Assembly: GCF_042677145.1 (NCBI RefSeq)
Contig: NZ_JBHTIT010000001.1
Location: 806,001-870,000, forward strand
Length of the DNA stretch: 64,000 bases
Origin: Perlucidibaca wandonensis
GTDB taxonomy: Bacteria; Pseudomonadota; Gammaproteobacteria; Pseudomonadales; Moraxellaceae
Direction: 5' to 3'
The notes under the pieces are model-generated. The model was not told the origin of the DNA. It did no database searches and saw nothing but the letters and a program-made list of their open reading frames with translations. A program made the position numbers and the translations under genes. Shown in pieces: positions 52,680 through 61,699 of this stretch (within the stretch, counting starts at the first letter, position 1; the number at the start of each line of letters is the position of its first letter).

Positions 52680-55493
52680 TTATGCGGCAATAATCAGACG
52701 CACTGCCATTAGTTGCATGCTGACATCACGCAGTGCCTGCTCACCGGCCGCCACGCGATCACGCTGCTGAGTAACTTCCGCCTCACGCACCGACGGGTTG
52801 ATTTTCGCGAGTGCCTGCAAGCGCTGAAGTTCGCTGTACTCAAGCGTATGCCAAGCCACTAGCGCTTGTTCACGTAGGCTATCTAGCACGGCTTCGGCAG
52901 CGGCATCGGCGCTGCTGACGAGCTTTTCTGCTTCAGTGCGATGCGCTTTAATCACACTTCGAGCTAGTTTGGCATCGGGCACATCGAGCTGTTTACCTAA
53001 GTTAGCGGCACTGACTTGGGCGGCTAGGTTACGGCCATTGATATCCGCCAAGATACGCAGTGGTTCATGGCCCAATACGCGATCTAGCGCTAAGTCGCGG
53101 CGGGCGAGCACGCTAGGCTGATACCAAGCTTCTAGCAGCATGGTGCCGGGCTTCACCGATTTATTACGCAAGACAGCTACTTGCACCATGCCCTGCGTGT
53201 GCGTCGCCATCCAGTCGAGAACGCCTTGCACCATGGGATGTTCCCAGGTCAAAAAGTGCCAATCTTCATGCGCCAAGGCCAAATCACGATCGGCGCAGAC
53301 TGTCATGCCGTCAGGATCTAAGCCAGGGAAGGCATCAATCAGCTGGTGTTCGCCAGGCTGTAAGATCCAGGTGCGAGGTTGGCCTTGGTCATCGACATGG
53401 ACGCCAAACGCTTCCCAAGCGGCAAGCATGAGCTCATCTAAGCGAGAGTCATTGTCTTGCGTTTTAAGTGCTTCGACTAGCGGCTGAGCAATGTCTTGCC
53501 GACATGATTGCAGCTCCAATAAGCGATCACGACCACCGGCTAGCTCAGCTTCAAGCAGCTCACGCTCAGCGCGTGCCTCAATAATTAGCTGATCGAGTTG
53601 CTCTTCCGAACCGCTAGGGCGTAGCAGTGGCTTTAGGTCGGCGATAAAGGATTCATGCACGTTTTGCGCCGTGGGTGAGCATTGCGCAAACACATTCAAT
53701 GCCTCTCCATACCAGCGGAATAGTCGTGCCTGAGCTGAGCCTGCCAATAACGGCACATGCAAGTTAATCGTTTCGGTCTGGCCAATACGATCGAGTCGGC
53801 CTATGCGCTGTTCAAGTTGATCTGGGTTATCGGGCATATCAAACAGCACAAGATGATGCGCGAACTGGAAGTTACGGCCTTCCGAACCAATTTCCGAACA
53901 CAGCAAGATCTGCGCGCCCATTTCCGGCTCGGCAAAATAGGCCGCGGCACGGTCGCGCTCGAGCAAGTTCATGGCCTCGTGGAAAACGGCCGTGCGAATG
54001 CCTTCACGCAGACGAAGATGCGTCTCTAGAGCTTCAGCAATTGCGGCGGTGCGAGTAATCAATAGGCATTTATCGCGGCGATGGCTTTTTAGCCAGCCAG
54101 TAAGCCAAGACACTCGTGGGTCTTGCTCAAGGAAGGTTTCTTCATCGACACGCGTCTCAGGCCAAATAGCGCCTTTCGCTAACCACGGCGCATAACATTC
54201 GGGTGTATCTAGCAGCACTGGATGGCTGGCGCGGGCAGGAAAGCCACCAACTGCGGCGCGTGTATTGCGAAATAGCACACGGCCTAAGCCATAGCGATCG
54301 AGCAAGGCATTTAAGGCTTGCTTGCGACCAGTTTCAGTTGATAAATCTAGAGTTAAATCAGCTAGTTGCGTAGATAATACTTTCGATTGCTCAGCATTTA
54401 ACTGGTTATCGAGTAGGGCATCGGCCAAGGCGCGAGTTTCATCCCACTGCTCGTGAGCATCCATAAACTCATCTAGCGATGGATAACGTGCCGGATCGAG
54501 CAACTGCAGTCGCGCAAAATGGCTTTCGACGCCGAGCTGCTCGGGCGTGGCCGTCAACAATAATAGGCTCGGCACAACAGCTGCTAAAGCCGCAACGGTG
54601 TCGTATTCGACGCTGCTAGCCTCAGGCGACCAGGCCAGATGGTGCGCTTCATCGACCACGAGCATGTCCCAAGGCGCATTTAATGCCTCGGCTTGCAGCA
54701 AAGGGTGGTCGGTAAGCAGAGATAGCGGCGCAATAATCAGCTGCTCACTGGCAAATGGATTGTCGCCCACCTCAGCCATGGCCGCGCAACGCTCAAGGTC
54801 AAATAAGCTAAAGGCGAGATTGAAACGGCGACGCATTTCCACCAGCCATTGGTGCACAAGGCTGTCTGGCAGCAAAATCAGCACACGTTCAGCGCGGCCT
54901 TGCACGCGTTGGGCATGAATGATTAAGCCGGCTTCAATGGTTTTACCCAAGCCGACTTCATCAGCTAAAAGCACGCGCGGGCTTAGACGGTTAGCGACAC
55001 TATTAGCCACCGATAATTGATGCGGAATAAGGCCAACACGCGCGCCAGCCAATCCACGAACGGGGCTGCGGGCTTGTTGCAAACGCTCACGAAGCGCAGC
55101 TTGGCGCAGAGCAAACCATGCGCGCGAATCGACTTGCGCTGCCAGTAAACGCTCACGAGGCCGAGATAGATGCAGCTGTGCCGATAGACGAGCTTCCATC
55201 AGGCGCTTTTGCACGCCTTCAGCGTTAATAACGTCGTAGCTAAGCAAGCCATCTTGCGCAACGACGTGCTCGACTGACCACGGCTGCTCATCGCTGTCGT
55301 TGATTTTATCGCCAACCATGAATTGGATGCGGGTGAGCGGGGCACTGAGCTTGGCATAGACACGAGTGTCATCGGCGCAGGGAAAAAATACCGTCATGGC
55401 ACGGGCATCTAAGTCGACAACAATGCCTAAGCCTAACTCTGGCTCGGTGTCTGAAATCCAACGCTGACCTACAACTAAATCATTTTGTTTCAT
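52680..55493 (-). CDS. rapA: RNA polymerase-associated SWI2/SNF2 ATPase RapA
   Basis: Swi2/Snf2 translocase that recycles RNA polymerase after transcription (937 aa). Tudor-like N-terminal domains begin VGQRWISDTEPELGLGIV. Helicase motif I is LLADEVGLGKTIEAGLI, motif II VVDEAHHLAW and motif VI EQRIGRLDRIGQ. Spacer and C-terminal RapA domains follow. It is slightly shorter than the E. coli protein (968 aa). rluA lies downstream of nothing here; rapA itself is preceded by rluA 25 nt upstream on the same strand, so the two may share a message. Confidence 0.95.
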   Translation of the reverse strand: MKQNDLVVGQRWISDTEPELGLGIVVDLDARAMTVFFPCADDTRVYAKLSAPLTRIQFMVGDKINDSDEQPWSVEHVVAQDGLLSYDVINAEGVQKRLMEARLSAQLHLSRPRERLLAAQVDSRAWFALRQAALRERLQQARSPVRGLAGARVGLIPHQLSVANSVANRLSPRVLLADEVGLGKTIEAGLIIHAQRVQGRAERVLILLPDSLVHQWLVEMRRRFNLAFSLFDLERCAAMAEVGDNPFASEQLIIAPLSLLTDHPLLQAEALNAPWDMLVVDEAHHLAWSPEASSVEYDTVAALAAVVPSLLLLTATPEQLGVESHFARLQLLDPARYPSLDEFMDAHEQWDETRALADALLDNQLNAEQSKVLSTQLADLTLDLSTETGRKQALNALLDRYGLGRVLFRNTRAAVGGFPARASHPVLLDTPECYAPWLAKGAIWPETRVDEETFLEQDPRVSWLTGWLKSHRRDKCLLITRTAAIAEALETHLRLREGIRTAVFHEAMNLLERDRAAAYFAEPEMGAQILLCSEIGSEGRNFQFAHHLVLFDMPDNPDQLEQRIGRLDRIGQTETINLHVPLLAGSAQARLFRWYGEALNVFAQCSPTAQNVHESFIADLKPLLRPSGSEEQLDQLIIEARAERELLEAELAGGRDRLLELQSCRQDIAQPLVEALKTQDNDSRLDELMLAAWEAFGVHVDDQGQPRTWILQPGEHQLIDAFPGLDPDGMTVCADRDLALAHEDWHFLTWEHPMVQGVLDWMATHTQGMVQVAVLRNKSVKPGTMLLEAWYQPSVLARRDLALDRVLGHEPLRILADINGRNLAAQVSAANLGKQLDVPDAKLARSVIKAHRTEAEKLVSSADAAAEAVLDSLREQALVAWHTLEYSELQRLQALAKINPSVREAEVTQQRDRVAAGEQALRDVSMQLMAVRLIIAA

Positions 55494-55518
55494 GTGTTTA
55501 GGGCTTACTCATCAAGTG

Positions 55519-56193
55519 TTAAATAGAAAGAAATTGCTCGGGAATTTCGAAAAACATGGTGCGGCCATCACTAGGATGGGCAAAGCCAAGTTCACAAGCG
55601 TGTAGGCAAAGCCGTGGGCTACGTGCCTGCCATTGATTGCTGGCATAGAGTTGGTCGCCAACAATGGCGTGACCAAGAGTGCATAAATGTAAGCGTAACT
55701 GGTGGGTGCGACCGGTTATCGGCTCTAGGGAAATCAGGCTAGTGTCATCTCGCCGTTGCAGACATTTCCAATGCGTTTGAGCTGGCTTTCCTGCTTCATA
55801 ATCAACCACTTGCCGCGGCTTGTTATCAGGGTCATAACGCATGGGCCAAGACATAGTGCCAGCATCTTCGCCGACAACTCCGGCCACTAAAGCAACGTAG
55901 CGCTTATGGATGCGGCGCTCTTGAAATTGAATGCCCAAGGCCCGTCGAGCCGCACTATGGCGGCCATAAACCATTACGCCAGAGGTGTCTCTGTCGAGTC
56001 TATGCACGGCAAAAATATTGGGATCTTGTGTTTGTAGGCGGGTAAGCACGCTGTCGGTTTTATCTTGGCCTAGGCCAGGAACCGAGTGCAAGCCAGCAGG
56101 TTTTTGTACCACGACGCAGTCGGAATCGACGTGCAATAGCAATAGCCCAGGGCAGGTCAACGAGGTATCGGAGGACGTGGTGGGCTTATTCAT
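55519..56193 (-). CDS. rluA: Dual-specificity 23S rRNA/tRNA pseudouridine synthase RluA
   Basis: Isomerises uridine in 23S rRNA (U746 in E. coli) and in tRNA (U32). The catalytic motif HRLDRDTSGVMVY contains the active Asp. VVQKPAGLHSVPG at the N-terminus and EPITGRTHQLRLHLCTLGH are family blocks. With 224 aa and no S4 domain it fits RluA rather than RluC or RluD. It lies directly upstream of rapA on the same strand, the order also seen in E. coli. Confidence 0.92.
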   Translation of the reverse strand: MNKPTTSSDTSLTCPGLLLLHVDSDCVVVQKPAGLHSVPGLGQDKTDSVLTRLQTQDPNIFAVHRLDRDTSGVMVYGRHSAARRALGIQFQERRIHKRYVALVAGVVGEDAGTMSWPMRYDPDNKPRQVVDYEAGKPAQTHWKCLQRRDDTSLISLEPITGRTHQLRLHLCTLGHAIVGDQLYASNQWQARSPRLCLHACELGFAHPSDGRTMFFEIPEQFLSI

Positions 56194-56349
56194 GGCGCGG
56201 ATTATACGCGAACTTAGCTATCACCCGCAGTGAAAATTAACTGGACCGAGGTAAATCGCTGCAGAATTTAGCTTAAGCGAGCTGATATTGACGAATTAAG
56301 CGCTCACGATGCTTGGGTAGGCCGTCGTGCAATCACCGTGCCTTTGATT

Positions 56350-56415
56350 CATAGCTGTAACTATGGCAAAGATAGCCAATAAATCGTCATTTATAGCCAA
56401 GTTAATCTGTTTAAT
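56350..56415 (+). promoter_or_regulatory. Direct-repeat operator and -10 in front of the araC-type gene
   Basis: The 8-mer ATAGCCAA occurs at 56372-56379 and 56393-56400, exactly 21 bp apart (two helical turns), the geometry bound by AraC-family monomers. A possible -10 TTTAAT lies at 56410-56415. A 5-bp inverted repeat CATAG/CTATG (56350-56365) lies just upstream. Confidence 0.5.
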
Positions 56416-56441
56416 AGCGCTGTTCATGGCAAGATGCGGAC

Positions 56442-57500
56442 ATGAGCATAGAAAAACAACAAATGCCGGCTTTGCATCCTGTGTATGCGCGACTGCTATG
56501 CGCCGAACTGCAGCGACAAGGTCTTAGCACTGCTGAAATAGTTGGAAACACAGGCCTTAGCTGGGCTTCACTGCATGATCAATCTGACTGGCTCAGCATC
56601 AATCAAATGCAGGCTTTGGTGAGCAGGGCAGTTGAGCTAAGCAAAAATGCAACTCTCGGAATGACTGTCGGCTTAAACACTCAAGTGACGGCACATGGCG
56701 CGCTCGGTAGTGCAGTCGCATCATGCGCGACATTAGCCGATGCACTGATGTTAATTGAGCGCTACGCCGTGCTCCGGCAATCCATTGTGTATACGAAAAC
56801 AATTACGCAGGGGCAGTTTGCTGGGCTAATTGTAAATGAACACTATATGCCTGAGCCTTTGCGCCAGTATTTGCTCCTGCAATTAGTTGCAGGTTTGCTA
56901 CGCCTTGTGGATACCGTCACCGGCATGAGCATGGCGACAGCTTTACGAATCGAATGGCCGTTTCCACGCCCCATATGGTCTGATCAGCTCAAAGCTATCG
57001 CTGCAGATAATAGCTTCTCGGCAGATAAACTGACGGTATTGCTGCCTGCATCTGTCATAACGCTGCCAAGCTTAGCTGCCGATGCCCATACCTATGAGCT
57101 CGCAGTGCTAGAGTGTGATCGCCAAGCACAGGCTTTGCAGCATGGCGGACAATGGTCACAACGTGTAAAAACCTATTTAGCACAGCATTTGCTGCACGCG
57201 CCAAGTTTGGCCAACACTGCAGAGGCTTTTAATATGTCGTCACGTTCATTGGCGCGTAGGCTGCAGCAAGAGTCTACGCGTTATCAGCAACTTATCGATG
57301 CTGTTAGATTTGATGAGACCTGTGTGAAGCTGCGCCTCAATTCACAACCTATTAATACGATAGCGATGGCAGTAGGTTTTCAAGATGCGAGTAATTTTAG
57401 TCGTACTTTCATGCGTTGGGCGGGCATGACGCCGCGCGAGTATCGTTTGCAGTATTGCCCTGATACTGCAACAAAAACCGCCCTCAAAGAGCCAATATAA
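56442..57500 (+). CDS. AraC family transcriptional regulator (arabinose-binding-like N domain)
   Basis: A 352-aa regulator. The N-terminal two thirds resemble the Arabinose_bd domain of OruR/ArgR-like regulators that sense small organic ligands or fatty acids. The C-terminal double HTH has LANTAEAFNMSSRSLARRLQ and INTIAMAVGFQDASNFSRTF, ending GMTPREYRLQY. The hydrolase gene begins 2 nt after its stop and mlaA-like follows, so it probably regulates its own operon through the repeats upstream. The ligand is unknown. Confidence 0.88.
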   Translation: MSIEKQQMPALHPVYARLLCAELQRQGLSTAEIVGNTGLSWASLHDQSDWLSINQMQALVSRAVELSKNATLGMTVGLNTQVTAHGALGSAVASCATLADALMLIERYAVLRQSIVYTKTITQGQFAGLIVNEHYMPEPLRQYLLLQLVAGLLRLVDTVTGMSMATALRIEWPFPRPIWSDQLKAIAADNSFSADKLTVLLPASVITLPSLAADAHTYELAVLECDRQAQALQHGGQWSQRVKTYLAQHLLHAPSLANTAEAFNMSSRSLARRLQQESTRYQQLIDAVRFDETCVKLRLNSQPINTIAMAVGFQDASNFSRTFMRWAGMTPREYRLQYCPDTATKTALKEPI

Positions 57501-57502
57501 CG

Positions 57503-58819
57503 ATGCGTATAATTTATATTATGTTAAATATAAGAACAATCTGCCTATGTTTTGGGCTATTAGGCTCAACATCTGCACTGGCTTCTGCACTCACGATCAC
57601 GCCAACTGAGTTTCCACTGACTAACCCATTTATGTCGACAATTGCTGGCACGCCGGCATCATTACAGCCAAACCAGCTACCCGAAGACAAATACATCGAT
57701 CAAGATGACTATAAGCTCAACATCCGACCTGAGCGCGAGTTTGGATTGCCGGATAGCTTCTGGGCGGTTAAAAAACTGCATTATCGAATCGCTCGCCAGC
57801 CCAAGGCCGCACCGCTAATTTTCATCATTGCAGGCACCGGTGCGAACTACAAAAACGACACCATCGAGTTTCTAAAGAAAGTCTTTTATAGCCGTGGCTA
57901 TCACGTGGTTCAGCTATCCTCGCCAACAAGCTATGACTTCATTGCAGCGGCATCACGGTCAGCCACGCCAGGCATCAGTAGCGAAGACGCCGATGACTTA
58001 ATGCGCGTGATGACGGCTGTTTTAAAAGATAACCCAACACTGGACTACACCCGGATAGACCTTGCCGGCTACAGTTTAGGCGCCCTTCATGCAGCGTTTA
58101 TTGCCGCCGCCGATGCGAAAAAACCAGAGTTTTACTTTCAACATATAGCGCTGCTGAACCCACCCGTTAGCGTGCTGCGCTCAACGCAACAGCTCGATAA
58201 GCTGGTGCAAGCCGATGTACCTAAAGCGAAAGGAAAAGATGGCTTTTTTGAGTTAATTTTCAGCAAACTATCTCGGTTTTTCTACGAACAAGGCAGTGTT
58301 GAGCTATCTGAGGCGATGCTTTACGACTTTCAACGCTCATCAGAAGCACTTAATAACGAAGAAATGGCCATGTTAATTGGCAGTGTGTTTCGTTTTGCCG
58401 CCGCCGACATCGTTTTTACTAGCGATGTCGTCAATAAGCGCGGACAAATCGTGCCCATCGATGCCGATTTGAGTGAATCTAGCAGCCTAACGCCCTACTT
58501 CAGGCGCTCGCTGTTTTGCGACTTTGCCTGCTATGTGAAGCTGCAATTACTGCCCTATGTGCAAAAAAGTCAGCCAGATCTTGATATTCGCCATTTAGAC
58601 AATATCAGCGGCCTAGCTTCTATTGCCGACTACCTCCGCAGTGCCAAAAATGTGCAAGTAATCACTAACGCCGATGACCTAATTTTACAGCCCGTAGACT
58701 TCGCTTTCCTACACACAACGTTTGGCGACAGACTCACTGTATTTGATCATGGCGGCCACTTAGGCAACATCAAATACATCCCTTATGTTGAGCAAATGAT
58801 GAGTACTTTCAATGACTAA
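57503..58819 (+). CDS. Exported alpha/beta hydrolase linked to MlaA-like gene
   Basis: A 438-aa exported hydrolase. The signal peptide (about residues 7-28, ending ALASA) favours either ATG 57503 or ATG 57521; neither has a good SD. The oxyanion region is FIIAGTGANYKND, the nucleophile elbow GYSLG (LAGYSLGALHAAF) and the catalytic His in VFDHGGHLG; an acid in TNADDLIL completes a plausible triad. A lipase or esterase acting in the periplasm is likely; the substrate is unknown. It overlaps the mlaA-like gene by 8 nt. Confidence 0.8.
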   Translation: MRIIYIMLNIRTICLCFGLLGSTSALASALTITPTEFPLTNPFMSTIAGTPASLQPNQLPEDKYIDQDDYKLNIRPEREFGLPDSFWAVKKLHYRIARQPKAAPLIFIIAGTGANYKNDTIEFLKKVFYSRGYHVVQLSSPTSYDFIAAASRSATPGISSEDADDLMRVMTAVLKDNPTLDYTRIDLAGYSLGALHAAFIAAADAKKPEFYFQHIALLNPPVSVLRSTQQLDKLVQADVPKAKGKDGFFELIFSKLSRFFYEQGSVELSEAMLYDFQRSSEALNNEEMAMLIGSVFRFAAADIVFTSDVVNKRGQIVPIDADLSESSSLTPYFRRSLFCDFACYVKLQLLPYVQKSQPDLDIRHLDNISGLASIADYLRSAKNVQVITNADDLILQPVDFAFLHTTFGDRLTVFDHGGHLGNIKYIPYVEQMMSTFND

Positions 58820-59609
58820 TATGCTCATTCTAAACACCGCAACAACACTTGCGCGCGGCCTCTTTTTAGCCAGCTTGCTTTGCAGCCAGCTCGCCTCGGC
58901 TGATGAAGCACTTAGCAGCTACCCGCAAAGCCCGCTAGAGTCTTTACGGTTTGTGCCTAGCGATCATCAAATAATCTTTGAGCGCTCTAGCTTGGTTGCA
59001 CTAGCAGTTAAAGACCCTTGGGAAGCAGTTAATCGCCGTATCTACCACTTCAACCAACGCGCTGATGAGTATGTTTTGCTGCCTATAGTGCGAGGTTATC
59101 GCTTTGCCCTCCCCTCATTTGTGCGCAGCGGCGTTCACAATGTTTTCAATAATCTAGGCGATGTCACTAATCTGCTAAACAGCATTTTGCAGCTAAAGCC
59201 GAAGCGAACAGCAACGACAACAGGCAGATTATTGCTGAACACAACACTAGGCATTGCAGGAATATTTGATCCCGCAACAGCGATTGGCTTGGCGAGGCAA
59301 GAAGAGGATTTTGGGCAAACGCTAGGCTTTTATGGCGTCGGAGCAGGCCCATACGTCATGCTGCCCTTGCTCGGCCCATCAAATTTGCGTGATGCCAGTG
59401 GGCGTCTTTTTGATGTCGGTGCCAGCACGCAGATAAACTTCATCAATAGTGCAGACATCAAACAAGACTATCTGGCGCTCTACGGCTTGCAAATCACCGA
59501 TGAGCGCGCAAATACAGCCTATGAGTATGGTTCACTGAACACACCATTTGAGTATGAAAAACTGCGCTATGTTTTTCAAAAGGCACGTGAATTACAAATC
59601 GAAGATTAA
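58812..59609 (+). CDS. MlaA/VacJ family protein
   Basis: Homologue (265 aa) of the outer-membrane lipoprotein MlaA, which removes phospholipid from the outer leaflet. Family blocks are DPWEAVNRRIYHFNQRADEY, FVRSGVHNVFNNLGDVTN, TTLGIAGIFDPAT, DFGQTLGFYGVGAGPYVMLP and LGPSNLRDA. The expected lipobox is missing: LASLLCSQLASA has Leu before Cys, so cleavage after ASA by signal peptidase I is more likely. No mlaBCDEF here. It is co-translated with a periplasmic hydrolase, which suggests joint lipid turnover rather than the standard Mla pathway. The stop shares TTAA with the convergent tetR. Confidence 0.88.
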   Translation: MTNMLILNTATTLARGLFLASLLCSQLASADEALSSYPQSPLESLRFVPSDHQIIFERSSLVALAVKDPWEAVNRRIYHFNQRADEYVLLPIVRGYRFALPSFVRSGVHNVFNNLGDVTNLLNSILQLKPKRTATTTGRLLLNTTLGIAGIFDPATAIGLARQEEDFGQTLGFYGVGAGPYVMLPLLGPSNLRDASGRLFDVGASTQINFINSADIKQDYLALYGLQITDERANTAYEYGSLNTPFEYEKLRYVFQKARELQIED

Positions 59610-60262
59610 GGTTGTTGCAGAGCCTTTAGGCCACTCCAAGTGAACTTATTCATTAGCTCAATGACTTGCTGCTTGGGGACATGTGGGTTCTGTAGCCACC
59701 ATTTTGCAATTTGCTCACCTGCTCCCGAAGCTCCGTGGGCAAATGCTTCACAGCTTTCAATATCAATGCCTTTAACGACACCGAAAAGTAATTGTGTGAT
59801 TTTCTCAACGGTCAAAAAGCGTAATCGTGACGCCTCATCAGAAGCGGTGCCAGCAATAGCAGCGCCACCACCAAATAACAAATGCCAAGAGGATCGATTT
59901 TCCTCTACAAATGTGAAGTATCCTTCAACTGATGCCTGAAGGCGCCCTTCAAGTGTTGATAGGTCTTTTGCCGCATCTACAAGGTGCTGATCAAGTGATT
60001 CACGGGCGCGGCGAAGGCATGATAGATAGATGCCATCTTTCGAGCCAAAATGATTATAGACGATCGGGCGAGTTACCCCAGCTGCAGAGGCTATATCCTC
60101 CATCGAGGTGCCTTGGTAGCCATGCTCAATAAATAGCTGCAAGGCGACATTTTGTAGCTGCTGCTCGCGCTTAGCACGCGGCATGCGACGGGCCTTAGGC
60201 TTGATGTTAGTTGGAAGTTCCATTTCCGCAACGGCTGCTGCGCCCTGCTCAGTAAAAGGCAT
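59606..60262 (-). CDS. TetR family transcriptional regulator
   Basis: A 218-aa repressor-type protein. The HTH is LFIEHGYQGTSMEDIASAAG with VTRPIVYNHFGSKDGIY; the C-terminal ligand domain is unclassified. ATG 60262 is preferred: AGGAG lies 11 nt upstream and the product starts MPFTEQG; the frame also opens at ATG 60301. The 6-bp inverted repeat CATACT/AGTATG (60270-60287) overlaps the SD and would suit autorepression. Convergent with the mlaA-like gene; upstream neighbour on the same strand is cysG. Confidence 0.85.
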   Translation of the reverse strand: MPFTEQGAAAVAEMELPTNIKPKARRMPRAKREQQLQNVALQLFIEHGYQGTSMEDIASAAGVTRPIVYNHFGSKDGIYLSCLRRARESLDQHLVDAAKDLSTLEGRLQASVEGYFTFVEENRSSWHLLFGGGAAIAGTASDEASRLRFLTVEKITQLLFGVVKGIDIESCEAFAHGASGAGEQIAKWWLQNPHVPKQQVIELMNKFTWSGLKALQQP

Positions 60263-60269
60263 GTCGTAC

Positions 60270-60287
60270 CATACTCCTTGTAGTATG
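60270..60287 (-). promoter_or_regulatory. Candidate TetR autoregulatory operator
   Basis: CATACT, 6-nt spacer, AGTATG: a perfect inverted repeat covering the Shine-Dalgarno region of tetR. A related GTATAC follows at about 60293-60298. Confidence 0.4.
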
Positions 60288-60313
60288 CACAGAGTATACA
60301 TAAGTACATGTGG

Positions 60314-61699
60314 TTACGACAGTGGTACAAACCAGTTTAAACGGCTGCGTAGTTTTACGACCTCACCAACAATAATTAAGGTTGGGGCGGGTAACGGCTC
60401 ATTCGCCAACTTATCCTCAATAGTTTTCAGCGTGCCGATAACAACGCGTTGATCAGGTGTCGTACCTTTAGAAATCATCGCTACTGGTGTCGTTGCTGCT
60501 AAACCGTGAGCTAACAATTGCTCACGGATAGGTCCTAAGCTAGTTAACCCCATATATAGCACAAGAGTTTGGTTTGGATGCACCAGTTCGGCCCATGGCA
60601 AATCTGGCGTGCCATTTTTTAAATGACCGGTAACAAAGCGCACTGATTGAGCGTAATCGCGATGGGTCAACGGAATACCAGCATAGGCTGAGCAGCCACT
60701 AGCGGCGGTAATACCAGGTACAACTTGAAAGCTAACGCCAGCCTCGCTGAGCTCTTCGATTTCCTCGCCGCCACGGCCAAAGATGAATGGGTCGCCGCCC
60801 TTTAAGCGGCAGACACGTTTACCTTCTTGCGCCAAGCGCACGAGTAAGGCATTGATACCTTCCTGCGGTAAGGCATGGTCGGCGCGTGCCTTGCCGACAT
60901 ATATGCGTTCAGCATCGCGGCGACATAAATCCAAGATGGGCGCCGACACCAATCGGTCATAAACCACGACGTCGGCCTGTTGCATCAGCCTTAGCGCCTT
61001 GAAAGTAAGTAGGTCAGGGTCACCAGGGCCAGCACCAACCAAGTAGACCTCACCTGCCCCGCGCTGATCTGGGTTAGCAATTGCTTGCTCTATTACTGTT
61101 CGGGCTTCATCGACGCGGCCTGAAAACACTAACTCTGGCATGCTGCCATCGAGCTGTGTTTCCCAAAATAAGCGCCGCGCGGAAACATCAGGAAAGCGCA
61201 CTTTTGCCTTATTGCGAAACTCGCCTAGAAGCTCGGCCAAACGGCCATAGGCAGCAGGAATCATCGATTCGATTTTGCCGCGCAATATGCGTGCGAGGAC
61301 TGGCGATACGCCATTGCTTGAGATGCCGATGAGTAAGGGCGATCTATCGACAATGGCGGGGAAAATTACCGTGCACAGTGCTGGCGCATCGACGACATTG
61401 ACCGGAATGCCGCGGGATTGAGCATCAGCGGAGACTTGGGCGTTGAGATCGAGCTTGTCTGTGGCAGCAACCACTAAAATATTGCTCTCGATGTCGCCGC
61501 TATCATAGCCTCGCAGACTCACTCGCCCGCCATGCGCCTCCACGGCCTCTCGCAAAGCCGGTATGACCTCTAATGCAACCAGATGAATGCGGGCGCCAGC
61601 GCGTAGCAAAAGCGAGGCTTTGCGCTGGGCAATTTCGCCGCCACCAACCAATAAGCAAGGTTTATCTTTTAAGCGAAAGCCCAGCGGCAAAGTATCCAT
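60314..61699 (-). CDS. cysG: Sirohaem synthase CysG (uroporphyrinogen methylase/dehydrogenase/chelatase)
   Basis: Trifunctional enzyme (461 aa) making sirohaem for sulfite and nitrite reductases. The N-terminal CysGB half has the NAD site CLLVGGGEIAQRKA and the regulatory serine region ISSNGVSPVLAR. The C-terminal methylase half has VYLVGAGPGDPDLLT, VVYDRLVS and RLKGGDPFIFGRGGEE. ATG 61699 overlaps the serS stop by one base (TGATG); the frame also includes TTG 61702. The serS-cysG order is also found in Pseudomonas. Confidence 0.96.
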   Translation of the reverse strand: MDTLPLGFRLKDKPCLLVGGGEIAQRKASLLLRAGARIHLVALEVIPALREAVEAHGGRVSLRGYDSGDIESNILVVAATDKLDLNAQVSADAQSRGIPVNVVDAPALCTVIFPAIVDRSPLLIGISSNGVSPVLARILRGKIESMIPAAYGRLAELLGEFRNKAKVRFPDVSARRLFWETQLDGSMPELVFSGRVDEARTVIEQAIANPDQRGAGEVYLVGAGPGDPDLLTFKALRLMQQADVVVYDRLVSAPILDLCRRDAERIYVGKARADHALPQEGINALLVRLAQEGKRVCRLKGGDPFIFGRGGEEIEELSEAGVSFQVVPGITAASGCSAYAGIPLTHRDYAQSVRFVTGHLKNGTPDLPWAELVHPNQTLVLYMGLTSLGPIREQLLAHGLAATTPVAMISKGTTPDQRVVIGTLKTIEDKLANEPLPAPTLIIVGEVVKLRSRLNWFVPLS

